Positions 35,566 to 47,544 are shown, counted from the first letter of the stretch. The stretch is 64,000 nt of DNA from Isoetes taiwanensis (GCA_021234155.1 JAJEKV010000050.1:1991842-2055841), one strand, 5' to 3'. Notes: generated from the sequence alone by a model not told the origin. Numbers and translations: made by a program.

Positions 35566-35845
35566 AACTCCAAGGCAGTGTAGAAAGCCGTCAAATTGTT
35601 GTTTACACTTAGACGTCTCTCTGCATACAGCAAGCTTGTCCGCTCATTCCACCTGAAAGCTTATCCAGGTCTGCTTCAATTTTTATAGGGATTGTAAACT
35701 CGCCAAGGTCAGGAGATCCCAATTTGCATTGTTTTGCCAGAGAGGAGGCCCTCTAAAATTACAGCCAATTGGGGTTTTCTTTCTTCTTTTTCTTTTTGCC
35801 TCTCGTCGGTGGAACCGTAGGACACAGCAGAATGACACAGCCTTG
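35566..35845. other. unassigned DNA between LINE and repeat R1
   Basis: Nothing recognised. Confidence 0.4.
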
Positions 35846-36022
35846 CCAGTTACCTGGTTGAATTATTCGCGGTCCAGAATGTAGGTGATTGCCAGTTTAC
35901 AGAGAACAATAGGTTTGGATAAGTTACCAACATATCCTTGGTATATTTCAGCATATATCTAGGATATGCCAGAATCCCACGTAAGCAAGGGTTTGCCTCC
36001 CTAGGAGCAACCCAAAAAGTCG
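35846..36022 (-). repeat. dispersed repeat R1, copy 4
   Basis: In opposite orientation to the copies at 4.26 and 8.12 kb. It runs from 'ttgccagttacctggtt' to 'gcctccctaggagcaacccaaaaag'. It aligns base by base with the copy at 38.51-38.69 kb over about 175 bp, including 'gccagtttaca..g.acaat.ggtttgga' and 'ggatatgcca'. Confidence 0.7.
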
Positions 36023-37480
36023 CCCTTTGTCTCAAATCTAACCTTCCAGATCCCCATAGCCAGGTCTAAGACCCCGTTTTTAAACGCAAAGATTTCTCTC
36101 CTTGATCTTCAGAGCCAAAATATGATGTAAGTTGTCTAGCTTTGTTGCAAATATTTATAGTCCCTAATTCAATCATAGACCTATTGAAGACTGCGGACAA
36201 TCCACAGGCTGGGTGGAATTTTACAGTGGAGCTCGAATTAAACTCTAGATTTTGCTATGCCGATGAAATCAATTGCTGAATTGAGGTTTCAAACGAAAAG
36301 AAATACCTGGGCACACACCGATTGAGGAATGCCGGAGAAGGGCGACGGATTCAAAAGGTGTAGATACAGAAGGGAAGAGCCAGACGTGGTCGGGGGGGAG
36401 ATGGTCGAGGGAGATGGGAGAATGATAGATATATCTAATTCAAATTTTACTTGAACTTAGATTTTACCAAGGCTTTGAATAATGCATATTTGAAATTGGA
36501 TTTATGGTTTCTAAATTAGATTTTGGATATAATTTTTCTGGTTTGGTTCCTTAGTCTATGGGACATGATTTCTGGTTTTGTGCGAAAAAACTACTGATTT
36601 CCTCTACACCGTTCTGCCTTTCTATGGCAAATATTTATATGGGCAATGCCATGCTATAACCACAAGCTAACATTTTTTATATATTTTGCACAACATTCAC
36701 AATTTACACTAGTTTTAACACACCGTATACAATATTTAAGACATATTTAGAATGGGATTGTTTTTTTTTTTTTCCTTATTAACGACAAAAAAAAAGCTTA
36801 AAGAATCCTCTTGATTTATTCTTTATAGCTTTAGGTTGTTTATTCAATTGAAGAATGCGTTCCCATAATGGGTTGCTTGAATTCAGCTGTTCCTTCAGTT
36901 TCAACAAAGATTTCAGTTTCCTTTTGCATGATCAACCAATCCTCACTGCCGTAGAAGGAAGCTGAGGAATAATCACACTGGGAGGGATGTTTTTCGCCCC
37001 ATCTATCCCCCCGGAGAAATGTTCGGTTTTTCAAGAACCGAAGCGGGAAGCAAGTTCAGGTGGAAACCTAATCTTATTTATAAAGGAAACCTAACTAGGG
37101 AAATTTGGAAAAAAAAGCTAGGGGGGGCTCGTACCACCACCATGGCCGAAGAATTACATAACAACATCCCCTAGAAACAAAGGGGACCTCCGGTGGAAAC
37201 CTAACCTTGAATATTAGTGGAAACCTTACATTTATAAAACGTTATCACCAAGAACTCGGGTTGGCAGAGGGCATTAACGGACAAATTGACATTTAGCAGA
37301 CAAGTGGGCCAATGGGAAGATTTGCCAGGCTGTATCCCCACCTATCTCTGGCCATATGAAAAAATCATTATTATGTCGTAAGACGATTAAACCTCGCAAC
37401 CGGCAACCGCCCCCGCTTCACCATCCGCAACTCTCGAGCCGGCGGACTTTTTTTTTTTGCTTTTGCCTTATAGACAATCG
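36023..37480. other. unassigned AT-rich DNA
   Basis: No gene was found. A/T runs occur at 36752-36773 and 36787-36794. The minus-strand frame 36840-37034 has no motif I recognise. Confidence 0.4.
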
Positions 37481-37648
37481 TGGTATTTATCAACCATCGC
37501 CATGTTTGAACCAAAGATGAAATAAAAACTCCGCGGTATTTTTCTCTCAATGTGGTTTTAACATGACACTCACTAAAAAATTCGCTAAGTCCACAAAACC
37601 TCGCGGTATTTTTTTTGGTTCAAACATGACGTTGGTTGATAAATACCA
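37481..37648. mobile_element. MITE-like foldback element
   Basis: 34-bp terminal inverted repeats: 37481-37514 (TGGTATTTATCAACCA...) and 37615-37648, 32 of 34 bases complementary. The arms enclose about 100 bp with a second, inner pair of 'c.cgcggtattttt' words. Without coding capacity, this looks like a miniature inverted-repeat transposable element. I could not see a clear target duplication. Confidence 0.75.
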
Positions 37649-38504
37649 CTCCATTGTAGCGTAGAGGCTATGGCCATGGAGATCATTTCCATTACAAGAC
37701 TGTAATGCTTGAAGGATCAGCTATGGCGCTACCGTGAACCGATAATCCTCTCCATGCAAATCGCATGCGATAGAGCTTTTGCATGTCTATTCCGATTCTT
37801 TTGCATGTTATAATGCATGGCCAGCTTCCCTATAAATCAGAGCTTTCAACCGCAAGATTAACCACTCCGTGATCCGTAACAAAGGTTTCTGCTTTATGGC
37901 GCTTATCAATCTCAATCCAATGCATGCAAACTGCATGTCTTTCATCTTTCCATGTCTTTTCCGCTCTTTTGATGCCTCGTGAGCCCGCCTGGGATACCTA
38001 TAAAAACAGAGAGTTCAAACCGGGTGGGATTCCATTGACGACGAGCTCAAGTCGCGGCGCTGGAGATCGCCTTGCAAGTGAGGTAGGGGAATCTTTATGT
38101 CGGGTCATATTGTGAAAAGATCTCTGAAAAAAAAGCTTCTATTTAACAGTGATCGTGGTCTCTATGATCTCGCTATGCTTACCGCCAGATCGATGCACAG
38201 GAACCACAAGCAGTGGATTCGAAGCAATGGCTGGGCCGATCTCCATAGCTAAGCACAGAGCCATTACATTTTTCCTTTCCTCAGAAGATGGCTGCCTGAA
38301 CAAAACTAATCCGACACTCCTTTTCCTACCAATACAATTGGGGCTTCTATTTTCGCCAGGCTTTCAAGCATGAAAGATGAGTTCAAGAATGCTTAGTGAA
38401 CGCCCCTTTTACCTTGCTTCTAACTTTGATTTTCCCATTCCATAACAGATTTCAGAGCCGGCACAACCAGCACAGTATCCTATTCATCAAATTCAAGCTT
38501 CTAT
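37649..38504. other. unassigned DNA
   Basis: The 'ccatggagatcatttcc...atgcatg' region and short frames hold no recognisable gene. Confidence 0.4.
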
Positions 38505-38692
38505 CTGTCATGCCAGTTAACCGGTTGGACCATCCTCGATTTAGAACGCAAATGACCGCCAGTTTACAAGGTACAATCGGTTTGGAGCAGTCATCAACAT
38601 ATTCTGAGTATATTGCAGCATATACTCAGGATATGCCATAACCCCATACAAACGAGGGTTTGCCCCTCTAGGGGCAACCCAAAAAAGACATT
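38505..38692 (-). repeat. dispersed repeat R1, copy 5
   Basis: It ends at TTTGCCCCTCTAGGGGCAACCCAAAAA; the terminal CCCCTCTAGGGG is itself a small palindrome. It aligns with the copy at 35.85-36.02 kb over its whole length. Its minus-strand reading FWVAPRGANP...YMLQYTQNML closely resembles that of copy 4 (FWVAPREANP...YMLKYTKDML). This could mean a once-coding or simply young repeat. Confidence 0.7.
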
Positions 38693-38717
38693 GAATACAA
38701 AACAAACTTATTGCATT

Positions 38718-38940
38718 AGGAGTGAACATATAAGGAATGTGAACTACAGTGGCACATTCAAGCAAACTACACCCTAGAGCTACTCCCTTCCACCCCCTCC
38801 TGGTGGGTGGGGGGGGGGGGGGGGGGGCCAAAGGATGTGAACATATAAGGAATGTGAACTACAGTGGCACATTCAAGGAAACTACACCTTAGAGCTACTC
38901 CCTTCCACACCCCCACACCTCCTGGGCCCGGGAGGGGGGC
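38718..38940 (+). repeat. tandem duplication of about 112 bp around a poly-G run
   Basis: 'gtgaacatataaggaatgtgaactacagtggcacattcaa', followed by 'gctactcccttcca', occurs at about 38725 and again at about 38837. Each copy ends in a C-rich/G-rich hinge. Between the copies is a run of about 20 G (38808-38827). The G run could form a quadruplex and is prone to replication slippage. Confidence 0.8.
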
Positions 38941-39194
38941 TTTAGGTCCCCCAATACCTGCAACCAATGCATACTAGAAGTTATCCTTGAGTGCATTTTC
39001 ATATCCTTTTCACAATTTTAAGGATATAACAAGGAGTCCCTATAAGCTATTTAGTTGTCGTTTATTTGTCAACGTTTCCATAAGTCATCAAGTTTTTATT
39101 GGGTTTTGTCCTAAACAATTCTTCATACAATATATTTGTTACTCTGAATGTTGCTATTTTTTCGTTGGTTCTTAACCGTTTGCCACAACAACCA

Positions 39195-39360
39195 TTCTCC
39201 CAGTCCTTTTGCATGATCCTTTACTTCCCTTTGAGCTACAACCTAACATAACGGCAAAAAGTACAATAGGAAAGAAAATGCATGGTGCCTACAACCAACC
39301 ATGTAAATGTTAGCAATATTGGGTGAAAGTATGCTGGTGGGTAGCAAAAAAACGCGACCC
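39195..39360 (+). repeat. dispersed repeat R2, copy 1
   Basis: 'ttgggtgaaagtatgctggtgggtagcaaa' (about 39318-39348) is found in inverted orientation at about 48898-48930. Flanking words (AAAGTACAATRGG and 'aaggatcatgcaaaag' in reverse) also match the 48.9-49.05 kb copy. This is probably a non-autonomous element; its ends are not defined. Confidence 0.55.
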
Positions 39361-39657
39361 CAAAGACCCAAAGACCAAAGACCTTCATACTATTTTTTTC
39401 ACCCTTCACCAATTGAAGTGTAACCTATGCTATGCCCGCCACTTCACATAGGGCTTAACCCGTTTCAATCATAACCTTCTTACCGCCCAATCGTAATTAA
39501 TGATTGTGACCCGAAAGGGTAGCTTAACTTTGAATTTGTAATTTCGAACCGTGTTCCCCACCTTTTTGCTTCCTACCAAATAGCTCATGAGAAGAAGCTC
39601 GAGAATTTCCGGATTCACTCCAAGCTTAGTATTCCAAAACTCAAACGCCAAAAACTA

Positions 39658-41437
39658 TGGTGAAGAAGGTTGTTAATCCACGGGCCACCAAAGAATTCCA
39701 ATGGATGCCATGCAGCAGGTAAGCAAAATGCAAATCCAATTTTGATGGCTTATGGTGCCCCGTTAATTTGTTTTTCTTGATTTCTTTTCAGCCCGTAATG
39801 AACGCGGCCCCTAAGACCCGACCGGCTGATTGCCGAACCCGAGGAGGACTTCCATGCCTACGCTGGTCTAACAAAACGAGGGTGCATCCCTCTCAATTCG
39901 AACGGATGTGATATCTCTGCAGCAGAATATAATGAGGTTTGGGACACCAATGGTGTCATTCGAACAAGACATCCATCGACAAAATAAGGCCGAGTAATCT
40001 AAGAAGCTCTAATTGAGCCGTTGAGCAAGATATACCCTTAAGGATTGAAGAACAGAGAAGTAAGGAAGACGGTTTCTTTTTTATTTGCATTCAACAATCG
40101 CAAGAGGGCCAAGCAGATCCGTAAAATTTCAAGGTCAATTGGGCGTAGTATAAAGAAAAGTGAGCCTATTCGAAAGCAAGGTCAAGAGTGAACCAAAGAC
40201 CGCCCCCTGTGGAACACAAAGCAGAGCCAAAGAAATCACGCCCAACAAGAGACGAAAGCATTGCAGAAAAGTTTACCTCAGCAGTAATCGGCCAGAAAAT
40301 TAGAAGGAGGTTGTCATTCAGAGTACTTCAATATGTCCAAATAAAGATTTCACTTTATGGGGAAAATATTTCCCGTCTGAAAAGCATGATCCAAGATATG
40401 CAGGAAGCCCTAAAATTGCAGCAGAATGACCTAGTGTCAAAGAAGGAACAGCCGCACAACTGGAGGCAAAGGGAAGCTTCTTCCTACCGCAGAGGGAAGT
40501 TGAAGACCATAAAGGATAATATTGCACGCCTTCAAGCTAATCGGGATCCTAATGCGTGTTCTCACGAGATTCATTCTTTGGAGAGGGAGAAAGATATGGC
40601 GTAATATGGCGCCAAGTTCCTACTTGAAATGGGGGTGGGCCAATAGATCAAACCTGTAGAAAAGGTGGTCGCGACTAATGGCCGAGATTGCCAACAACGA
40701 AGTCCCTCCTTAGCATCACTTACGTAATGTCACCAGCCGAGGGAGATGACCAAGAGAAATGATCAGTCGGTCAAGATCACCCAATACCATTCCTGATTGC
40801 CAATTGGAGATGAGGAGAGATGCTCCACCTGTGGTCTTGCATTCCGTGATGATTACACCCTCACCTGCGGATGAAATGTGGACATCATTATCACGTTAGT
40901 CGCACCCGGTTTGCTCATGGAAAAAGGATGTCGCCTCGAAAGTACGAGACCATTCCTACTAGCTTAGTGCAGAAATAGGTAAGCTTAATACAAAGAAAGG
41001 TGAAGTGTTGCATGCTGGAACAACTCACAAAACCGAGAAGAAGATAATTGATGTTGATGAGCATGTAGCCACAACTCCTGGTAGCAGCAGGAAAAGGAAA
41101 CAGCAAATCAGACCAAAAAGTAAAAGGACCCCGTGATCAGCCAAGCACAAGTCCACAAGGGTTCACACTCCAGCCCAAGACATGGGAAAAAAGGTACATG
41201 CCTTTTGTGCTCGATTTTGAATTGACAAAGATCGAAGGTGCTGTAGACATTGGACAAACAAACTACCAAGGCTTTCAAAGATACCGCAAAGACTTGGCAA
41301 AGACAAAGCTGGAGACACCAAAGCATGCTGAATCCAAGGGAGATTCAAGTAGTAGTGATGGTGCCAACAATTATAGTATAGTTCCAAATTCTGCAGCTGC
41401 CTCTACAAAGGCCTCCTCTAACACCTATTTGTCTTAG
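39658..41437 (+). pseudogene. possible 5' exons of the FCP1-like locus, broken
   Basis: From an ATG at 39658 a short frame (MVKKVVNPRATKEFQWMPCS) runs into a donor-like CAG|GTAAGC. Following frames look like coding: LIAEPEEDFHAYAGLTKRG (about 39.83 kb), a charged, coiled-coil-like frame at 40188-40604 (SRLKSMIQDMQEALKLQQNDL, many Lys/Arg/Glu), then a basic stretch near 41.0-41.1 kb and LDFELTKIEGAVDIGQ at 41197-41437. The frames do not join cleanly. The link to the phosphatase domain downstream is inferred from strand and proximity only. Confidence 0.35.
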
Positions 41438-41802
41438 GAAGGAAAACGATGGCTAAGATGTCGGCAATCGATTCAGACAGTCGTTAAGTGTGAACAAAGT
41501 TGACACGGTCAAAGGGCCAAAAAGGTTGTGGAAGAAGAAAGTGAGGGTGAGTCGAAAAATGACCTTGATGAGGACGTTCCATAGAAGTAGCATTTGGAAT
41601 GAAAAACATGGCTAATGTAATTTTGCCTTTATGTATTTCGTGCAAACAAACCTTGATTTTGCAAGACAACCCTAAACCATCACCAAAAGGTTTTTATTCA
41701 AACAATTAATATATTTGATCCCCTGCTTTTATTCCACCTTTAATGTGCAAATTTTGGTTTGGATTATTCAACTTAGGCTTTTCAGAAAAACTTGTCCGCT
41801 AA

Positions 41803-42290
41803 AAAGAAGGCGACCAATGGTTATACTTAGTGAATCTGATGAAGAAGACAATACAGATAAAGAAGTGCCAGCACAAACTCTAACATACAAAAGGTGCCTG
41901 TTATCCTGTTATATTTCAGAATGTGTTTCAGAATTTCAGTTGTTAATTGCAGCTCATCCTTGCATGCAGGAGAACAAGACAGGTCGTGAATGAAGAAATC
42001 GAGGACAAAGGCAAAGCAAGGGTTACTGATAGCCGGGAAACACCCATACATTGGGGGCAGGGAGATACTAATAAGGATGAATCGACTATGGCTATCAAGA
42101 CTCTCCATCATCCGGTAGCAAAGATAAAGCGTAGTCCAAAGAAAGTTGCAAATCGGCCCAAAGACCTCCCGATAGCACTTTCCAGCCAGAGTCCAAAGAC
42201 ACATTGCAAAGACCTGATTAAGCACGATGCAGCACACATCGACAGTGGTTGCAAACGTCCAAGGATGGACACCCAGACGGAAGTTGATGG
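41803..42290 (+). pseudogene. charged nuclear-type region upstream of the phosphatase domain
   Basis: An exon with KRRRPMVILSESDEEDN (acidic, serine-rich) ends at 41893 at AAAAG|GTGCCT. A 76-bp intron (41894-41969) ends ATGCAG, and the join is in frame: TLTYK then RRTRQVVNEEIEDKGK. The frame continues through Lys/Pro-rich sequence (RSPKKVANRPKDLP) to about 42.28 kb, where it must shift to enter the phosphatase domain. The basic and acidic clusters would suit a nuclear protein. Confidence 0.5.
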
Positions 42291-43005
42291 TGCTGGACGT
42301 AAATGGTGTACTGGCACAGACACAACAGAGGAGAATGAACGGGAAAATCTTGCCTCCACCACAAACCAAGCATGTTGTAAAAGAAACTGCAAATAAGTAC
42401 CTCATTTGTAGACCAGGGTATCATGAGTTTGTGGAGTGGGCACTGCAGAGGTTTGATATTGTTATTTGGAGTGCTTCTCTACTTCGGAATACAAGGGATA
42501 TGGTGGATGCATTGTTCCCTGATTTGCGGACTGCATTCTTGAAGGTTTATGGTCAAGAGCATTGCTATGCATGCAAGCATCCAAACGGACCCAGAAAAAG
42601 CAGATTTTTTTCAAGGAGTTGAAGGTTGTACTTGAGGATTTTCCTCAAAATCATGGTATGATTTTCTTGGTTGATGATTGACCTACACAAAGGGTTTCTA
42701 AACCCCGCACACAACCCTTCCCATTATGCCTTTCAAGGGACAAGAAGAGGACAACTTTTTGCGAGGAAGTTTGTGTGTCCAACTTTGGAATACTTATCTT
42801 CTCATCAGCACGGGGAAACGATCTCACGGGTTGACATCAGCGATGCATGGTTGGAAGAGGAGAGACAGTTGTAGTCTTTGGATTCTCGCCTCAACAACTA
42901 TCTTGTCTCGCCTACTATATCCTCAATGCTCCATTAGAAGTACAAAGGCATTTCTTTGGGCACCCCTTCTGGCGACCAAAGATGACTCAAGACTTCGATG
43001 ACTCA
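42227..43005 (+). pseudogene. FCP1/NIF-type HAD phosphatase domain, frameshifted
   Basis: The family (RNA polymerase II CTD or NLI-interacting-factor-like phosphatases) uses a DxDx(T/V) nucleophile. Here motif I is KLMVLDVNGVLAQTQ: the first Asp is kept and the second is Asn, a variant I recall from plant members of unknown activity. RPGYHEFVEWALQRFDIVIWSAS gives motif II (WSAS), and VYGQEHCYAC follows. A frameshift near 42.60 kb leads to IFFKELKVVLEDFPQ and motif IV LVDD; TGA then replaces the expected serine codon and the frame shifts again to KGFLNPAHNPSHYAF. The domain end is near 43.0 kb. The domain call is firm. Two frameshifts and a stop argue for a pseudogene or sequence errors. Confidence 0.7.
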
Positions 43006-43330
43006 TGAAGTAACCATTGTACAAGACTTTTTTTTTGTAATATATATGTATGATTACTTTGTCTTATCTTGATTATTGAGTGATCTTGAGTGATGTTCTA
43101 ATCTTGAGTGTACAATTTTCGTAATATATATCAAGCTTACTCTCAATACTACAAGCATTGTTTCCAATACTAAAATACTCCAATAATTCAAACCAATACT
43201 ACAAACATTGTCTTAGGGGCATTGTCTCCAATACAATGATCAAAATTTGAGACAAGTACACAAGTAACTACTGATTTGTTACAATGATAAAACAACTAGG
43301 CCAAAGCATATTCAACCTTCATATGGCGGT
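43006..43330. other. intergenic spacer
   Basis: AT-rich, with a T run at 43028-43036 and repeated 'caatactacaa' words. No gene. Confidence 0.4.
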
Positions 43331-45110
43331 GTCAAGGAACATCGGTGAGTAGCCATTCAAGGGAAAATCTGGTGGTGCGGAATCGATTCATCTCAAACTT
43401 GATAGCCGATACATGATGATATCTTTGGAAAGTCGCCTTTGTCTTCAAGTAGCTCCTAACTACCATCCGGCTGGGCAAAGATAGTACAAACCAGCCAACA
43501 CATGTTTATCCACATTGAAGGTTCGACCAAATTTTATCCTTGACAATTACGTCAAGGATATGCCTCGACTTAACACATTTGACCACATAGAAATCGTGAT
43601 TCTCCTCGATTTCCCCGCTCGGCTTCAGCAAACAAAGTTATCACCTTCCTCTACGTTCCAGGATAGCCATTCTCCATCACCTTCAAAATGCCTCATCGAT
43701 TTCGTCTTGAAGACCTTCACCGGTAGACTTATCCGGCTTTAGTGTAATATATTTCCAATTCTTCAATGCAGGCTTGTTCACACAAGATGACCAGTTTCCT
43801 TTCAAACGGTTACCACGAAACAACTTAAACCTCTATGAGCCACCTTTGTGCTTGATTTGGCCAAGTATGTCCGGATGATGTGTATTTGCTTGGTCCCTTC
43901 CACCCCTGGCACGATCCGGTGGTCTCTATCAACATCATCCTTTCCAATACCGAAGTACAAGGAAACAACAAGTATTGCATCTCACGACAAAGATAATACA
44001 AGACTACTCATCACAAAGATAGCGGTTCCGAGACAAGACTTAAAGCGGATGAAAGCACTATTCAAAGACATTACAAATAGCTTTTCTGTGCAAAGACTAC
44101 TCAACGAATCACGCCAGATGAAAGCATAATACCTTTTGATGTCCCCGTTGTTGGTACCTTCATTCCAAATTGCGAATTCACATGCATCGGCAAAGACCCC
44201 TAAATCTCACCCCATCATACTTGAGTCGCTCTCTAGTGAATGCCCCTTTAAGGACTGCCCCTTGCCCATCGTGCTCTCCCTTACCATGGGCTGTCCTAAA
44301 GAAATTCCATACTATTTCCTTCCCTAGCTCATGGTGATATCTTGGTAGGAAATAGAATGGCCGTAGATTTGAATTAGCTAGAACAACCATCCGACCAAAC
44401 TATATGCCCGGAGAAATCTACACCATTTTATACAAGCCATGAATTGTGCTTTCTAAGACAATCTTTGCACAAAAGAGTGTCATGAAGCTTGTCATCACTC
44501 AAGTAAAAATGGATTTCCTTCAATAGCTTTTCGATCCTTAGGCGATGTCCATCTTATACGTGATGTGGACGAGAATTGTTATCGGTCATTGTGCCAATGC
44601 CGGCTTTGAACCTCCCTTTGTATTTTTATCTTTGTAATTCTACGCAAAATCAATTACGTAAACAATGGTGCCATCTTGGATATTGTCCGGGCAACTCTCG
44701 AATTGCATGGCGCCATCTAGCCCCGTGAATTGTGTGGCAATTTAATATCTTCAATGTGGAACATGGATATGAAATAAAATCCTTCACCGCCGTTCTCTTG
44801 TAAGACAATCTGAGGACTGCCTTTGGTCCTTTCTTTTTTTTCCCCTTGCCATTTGAGGTCTCGTCTTGTGCTGCAGCTTCAGTCTGTGTCCCACCAGCTT
44901 GCTTGTATTTCTTACTTTTGTTTCCCTTCTTCTCAACTTGTCTTGCAGGCTTCAGCCAGGTCCCACCAGCTTACCTTGGATTTCTTACTTTTGTTTCCCT
45001 TCTTGGTGGCATTGGCTCTTTTCTTTCTGGCGCCACGGCACCTCCTTGGTAACGCTGATGCGAACTCCACCAGCCTCTTACGTCTCCATGGAATGTGAAC
45101 AAGGTGCAGA
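43331..45110 (-). pseudogene. decayed protein with an HGKGEHDG motif
   Basis: Minus-strand translation at 44178-44390 reads EIVWNFFRTAHGKGEHDGQGAVLKGAF...ERLKYDGVRF. I recall a similar FF..HGKG..DG.G...KR block in uncharacterised, often repetitive plant and animal proteins; I cannot give it a name or function. Upstream, at about 44.85-45.05 kb, a lysine-rich frame carries an internal duplication (KKGNKSKK...WWDLAEAC). Downstream frames to about 43.5 kb are broken by stops. The ends are guesses. It may be part of a transposon or of a low-copy gene family. Confidence 0.35.
44878..45006 (-). repeat. tandem duplication of about 68 bp inside the decayed frame
   Basis: 'cagcttcagYc.g.gtcccaccagcttNcNttg.atttcttacttttgtttcccttctt' occurs at 44876-44934 and again at 44949-45003 with a few differences. 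Confidence 0.7.
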
Positions 45111-46502
45111 GCATAAAAGCGTAAGATTAGCGCAAGTTGAAAGCACAAAAGCGGTTTTCAAATGGATGACGGCACATATCAAGATGTTGCAAAGATGCAA
45201 TAAAAGAGTATTACCTTTTCAAACGTCTTCCATTCAAGCAAGAACTCATGATTCTCTCTCTCTCTTGGATATAGGAAGAGTTTTTTATGCCACTTCCGAC
45301 ATGTCCGCATCAGCAGCCGTGTTTATCGCGATTCTTCACCCTCGCTCTTGTTGCAAACCCACGACCCTCGAGCTCATTTGGTTGAGTCATACATATATTG
45401 GCTGGCCGGACCGCCTCACCGGGTCCACGGACCTCGCAGTGCACTTGCACTCTTCACCATGAAATCCGCCACGACCTTAATGCATTGGGGCTACCGGCAT
45501 ACTCCAACTTCATATGGTATTGCAACAACAGGTTTCCCTTTTCGATACTTTCTTTACATAAATAGGCTTCAACTTCGAAAAGCCTTTAAGCAAAACAGGG
45601 TGTTCGGGATGTGCCTTTTTGTATTATTGAAATAGCTCAAAATGAATGGTGGCCGTTGGTTAGAAATATTTATGCAACAATAGCAAAGAAAATTTGTATG
45701 GAAACTTATAATTGTGACCTCCATAAGGTGCAAGGGATAAGAAATTCGAAGCTTGACTCTCCAACAAAGTGTTCACAACATCTTTCTTGCAAGGAGAGAC
45801 TCTGCTATTTTGTTTCGCACTTGCGGTATGCTTTGCTTGCAAAGTGGGGGTGAGAGAATCGCACCTCAACCTCCTTTGGAAGCTAGACCACGGACCATTT
45901 CAAGGATCTGCCCGATTTTCTTAATGCAAAGATTGCAATTGTTGACCTCATGCAACCTATCATAAGAAATATTGCACATTAATCAATGAACATATCTCAT
46001 CCAGCATCACTCAGCAGATACAAGCACTTAAAAGCACTTAAAAGCACGAAGAAGCACAGGCATGAAAGCAAGAATTAGATGCACCTAACAGCCCTGCCAT
46101 AGTGGAATTGCATCTCGATTTTGTGGAAGAAGCCATCACCAGTGTCCAGGGTTTCCCTTAAGAAAAATTCTTAGGTAGGTAACTTTAGAACACCTGGCGA
46201 ATCTGAATGTTGAAGGTTAGCACCTAATGGCGAAATTATTTTTTGTTGGACGTTTTGACATAGTACTAAAGGCGAATATTTTAACTAGAACATAAGAATA
46301 TAGAGAGAAAAGAAAGGTGGCTTATGTCTTCAATTTATTACACTAAAAACTGAGTCAAGAATAATGTGAAACAGTAATTGCTCGCAATATTTCCCAATTT
46401 ATGTAATTTTGTGCTACTTTGTGGTTGTTGCTAGAAGAGAAATTTTTTTCCAGCAAGATCATGTCCAATCTATTTTACAACGATCACACATACACTAACA
46501 CT
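45111..46502. other. unassigned DNA
   Basis: Short frames, for example plus 44866-45462 and 45348-45635, overlap in different frames and have no motif I know. No gene is supported. Confidence 0.4.
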
Positions 46503-46944
46503 AAAAGCTATATGCAAACTAGTAACAGAATTAGTGGAAAATGTTATAATATTTTAACTCAGTGAAATCTGCATTTAAATTAATAAATCACAGATGTCAT
46601 ATTTTCTGAAGCCGCAAAACTCTGCAATGCTTAGAAGCCCTTTGTCCAGCAAGTTCATTGTTGTGGTAGATTTACAGATGACACGCTTATAGCAGCGACT
46701 TCTTGTAGAAGAAGTATAGCACTAGAAGATATATGCAAACTAGTAATAGAATTAGTGAAAAATGTTATAATGTTTTACTTCAGAGTGAAATCTGAATTTA
46801 AATTAGTAAATCACAGATGTCATATTTCCTGAAGCCGCAAAACTCCACAATGCTTAGAAGCCCTTTGTCCAACAAGTTCATTGTTGTGGCGGATTTACAG
46901 ATGACATGCTTACAGCAGCCACTTTTTGCAAGAAGAAGTGCAGA
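46503..46944 (+). repeat. tandem duplication, unit about 221 bp
   Basis: 'atatgcaaactagtaaYagaattagtg.aaaatgttataat' starts at about 46510 and again at about 46731. Both copies run on through 'cacagatgtcatatttYctgaagccgcaaaact' to 'gcaRcNactt.ttg.agaagaag'. They differ at a modest number of positions. Confidence 0.85.
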
Positions 46945-47544
46945 GGCACTTACGTATTCACAAGAATCAACGTAATACAGCTGGAGTTGCTAATTGGCTT
47001 TAAATTATCTGCATAAATTCATGACGCATTAGCATATATATGCAGCACAAACATTGAAAACACTTAAATTTTAGCAAATTAGGCTACTGACGCATATGTA
47101 GACTTGAAAGAATTGATGAACAGCAAATGATTGTTTTCAAGTCTTTCAATTCAGAAATAATGCAGCTAAAAAGTCAATAAATGACAAAACAAGTACAATG
47201 GGCAGCTATGCTAAGTAAATATAAGGTGTTTGGTACTTAAACAAATTTCGAGACATGAAATCAAAATGATAAGAATAGGTTTAGTTACACACCTATACAG
47301 GCCTTTTGCTCGAAAATCTTCATAGGACTTTCTTTTCTATAGTAATGCAATCATAATATATGGAAGATATATACTATGCCTGATGCCCATAAAAAATATC
47401 AGAAAAAAGCTGGAGACCCAAGCTGCTACCCTTTCCATTGGATCCAGCATCTATGTCAGAGTGTCGGAAAGATTGCCCAAAATCAAAGAATGATGTAAAC
47501 TCTGCTTATAAGAAATGGACCTTTTGATGAATAAATTTGCCAGT
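46945..47544. other. unassigned AT-rich DNA
   Basis: No gene recognised. Confidence 0.4.
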
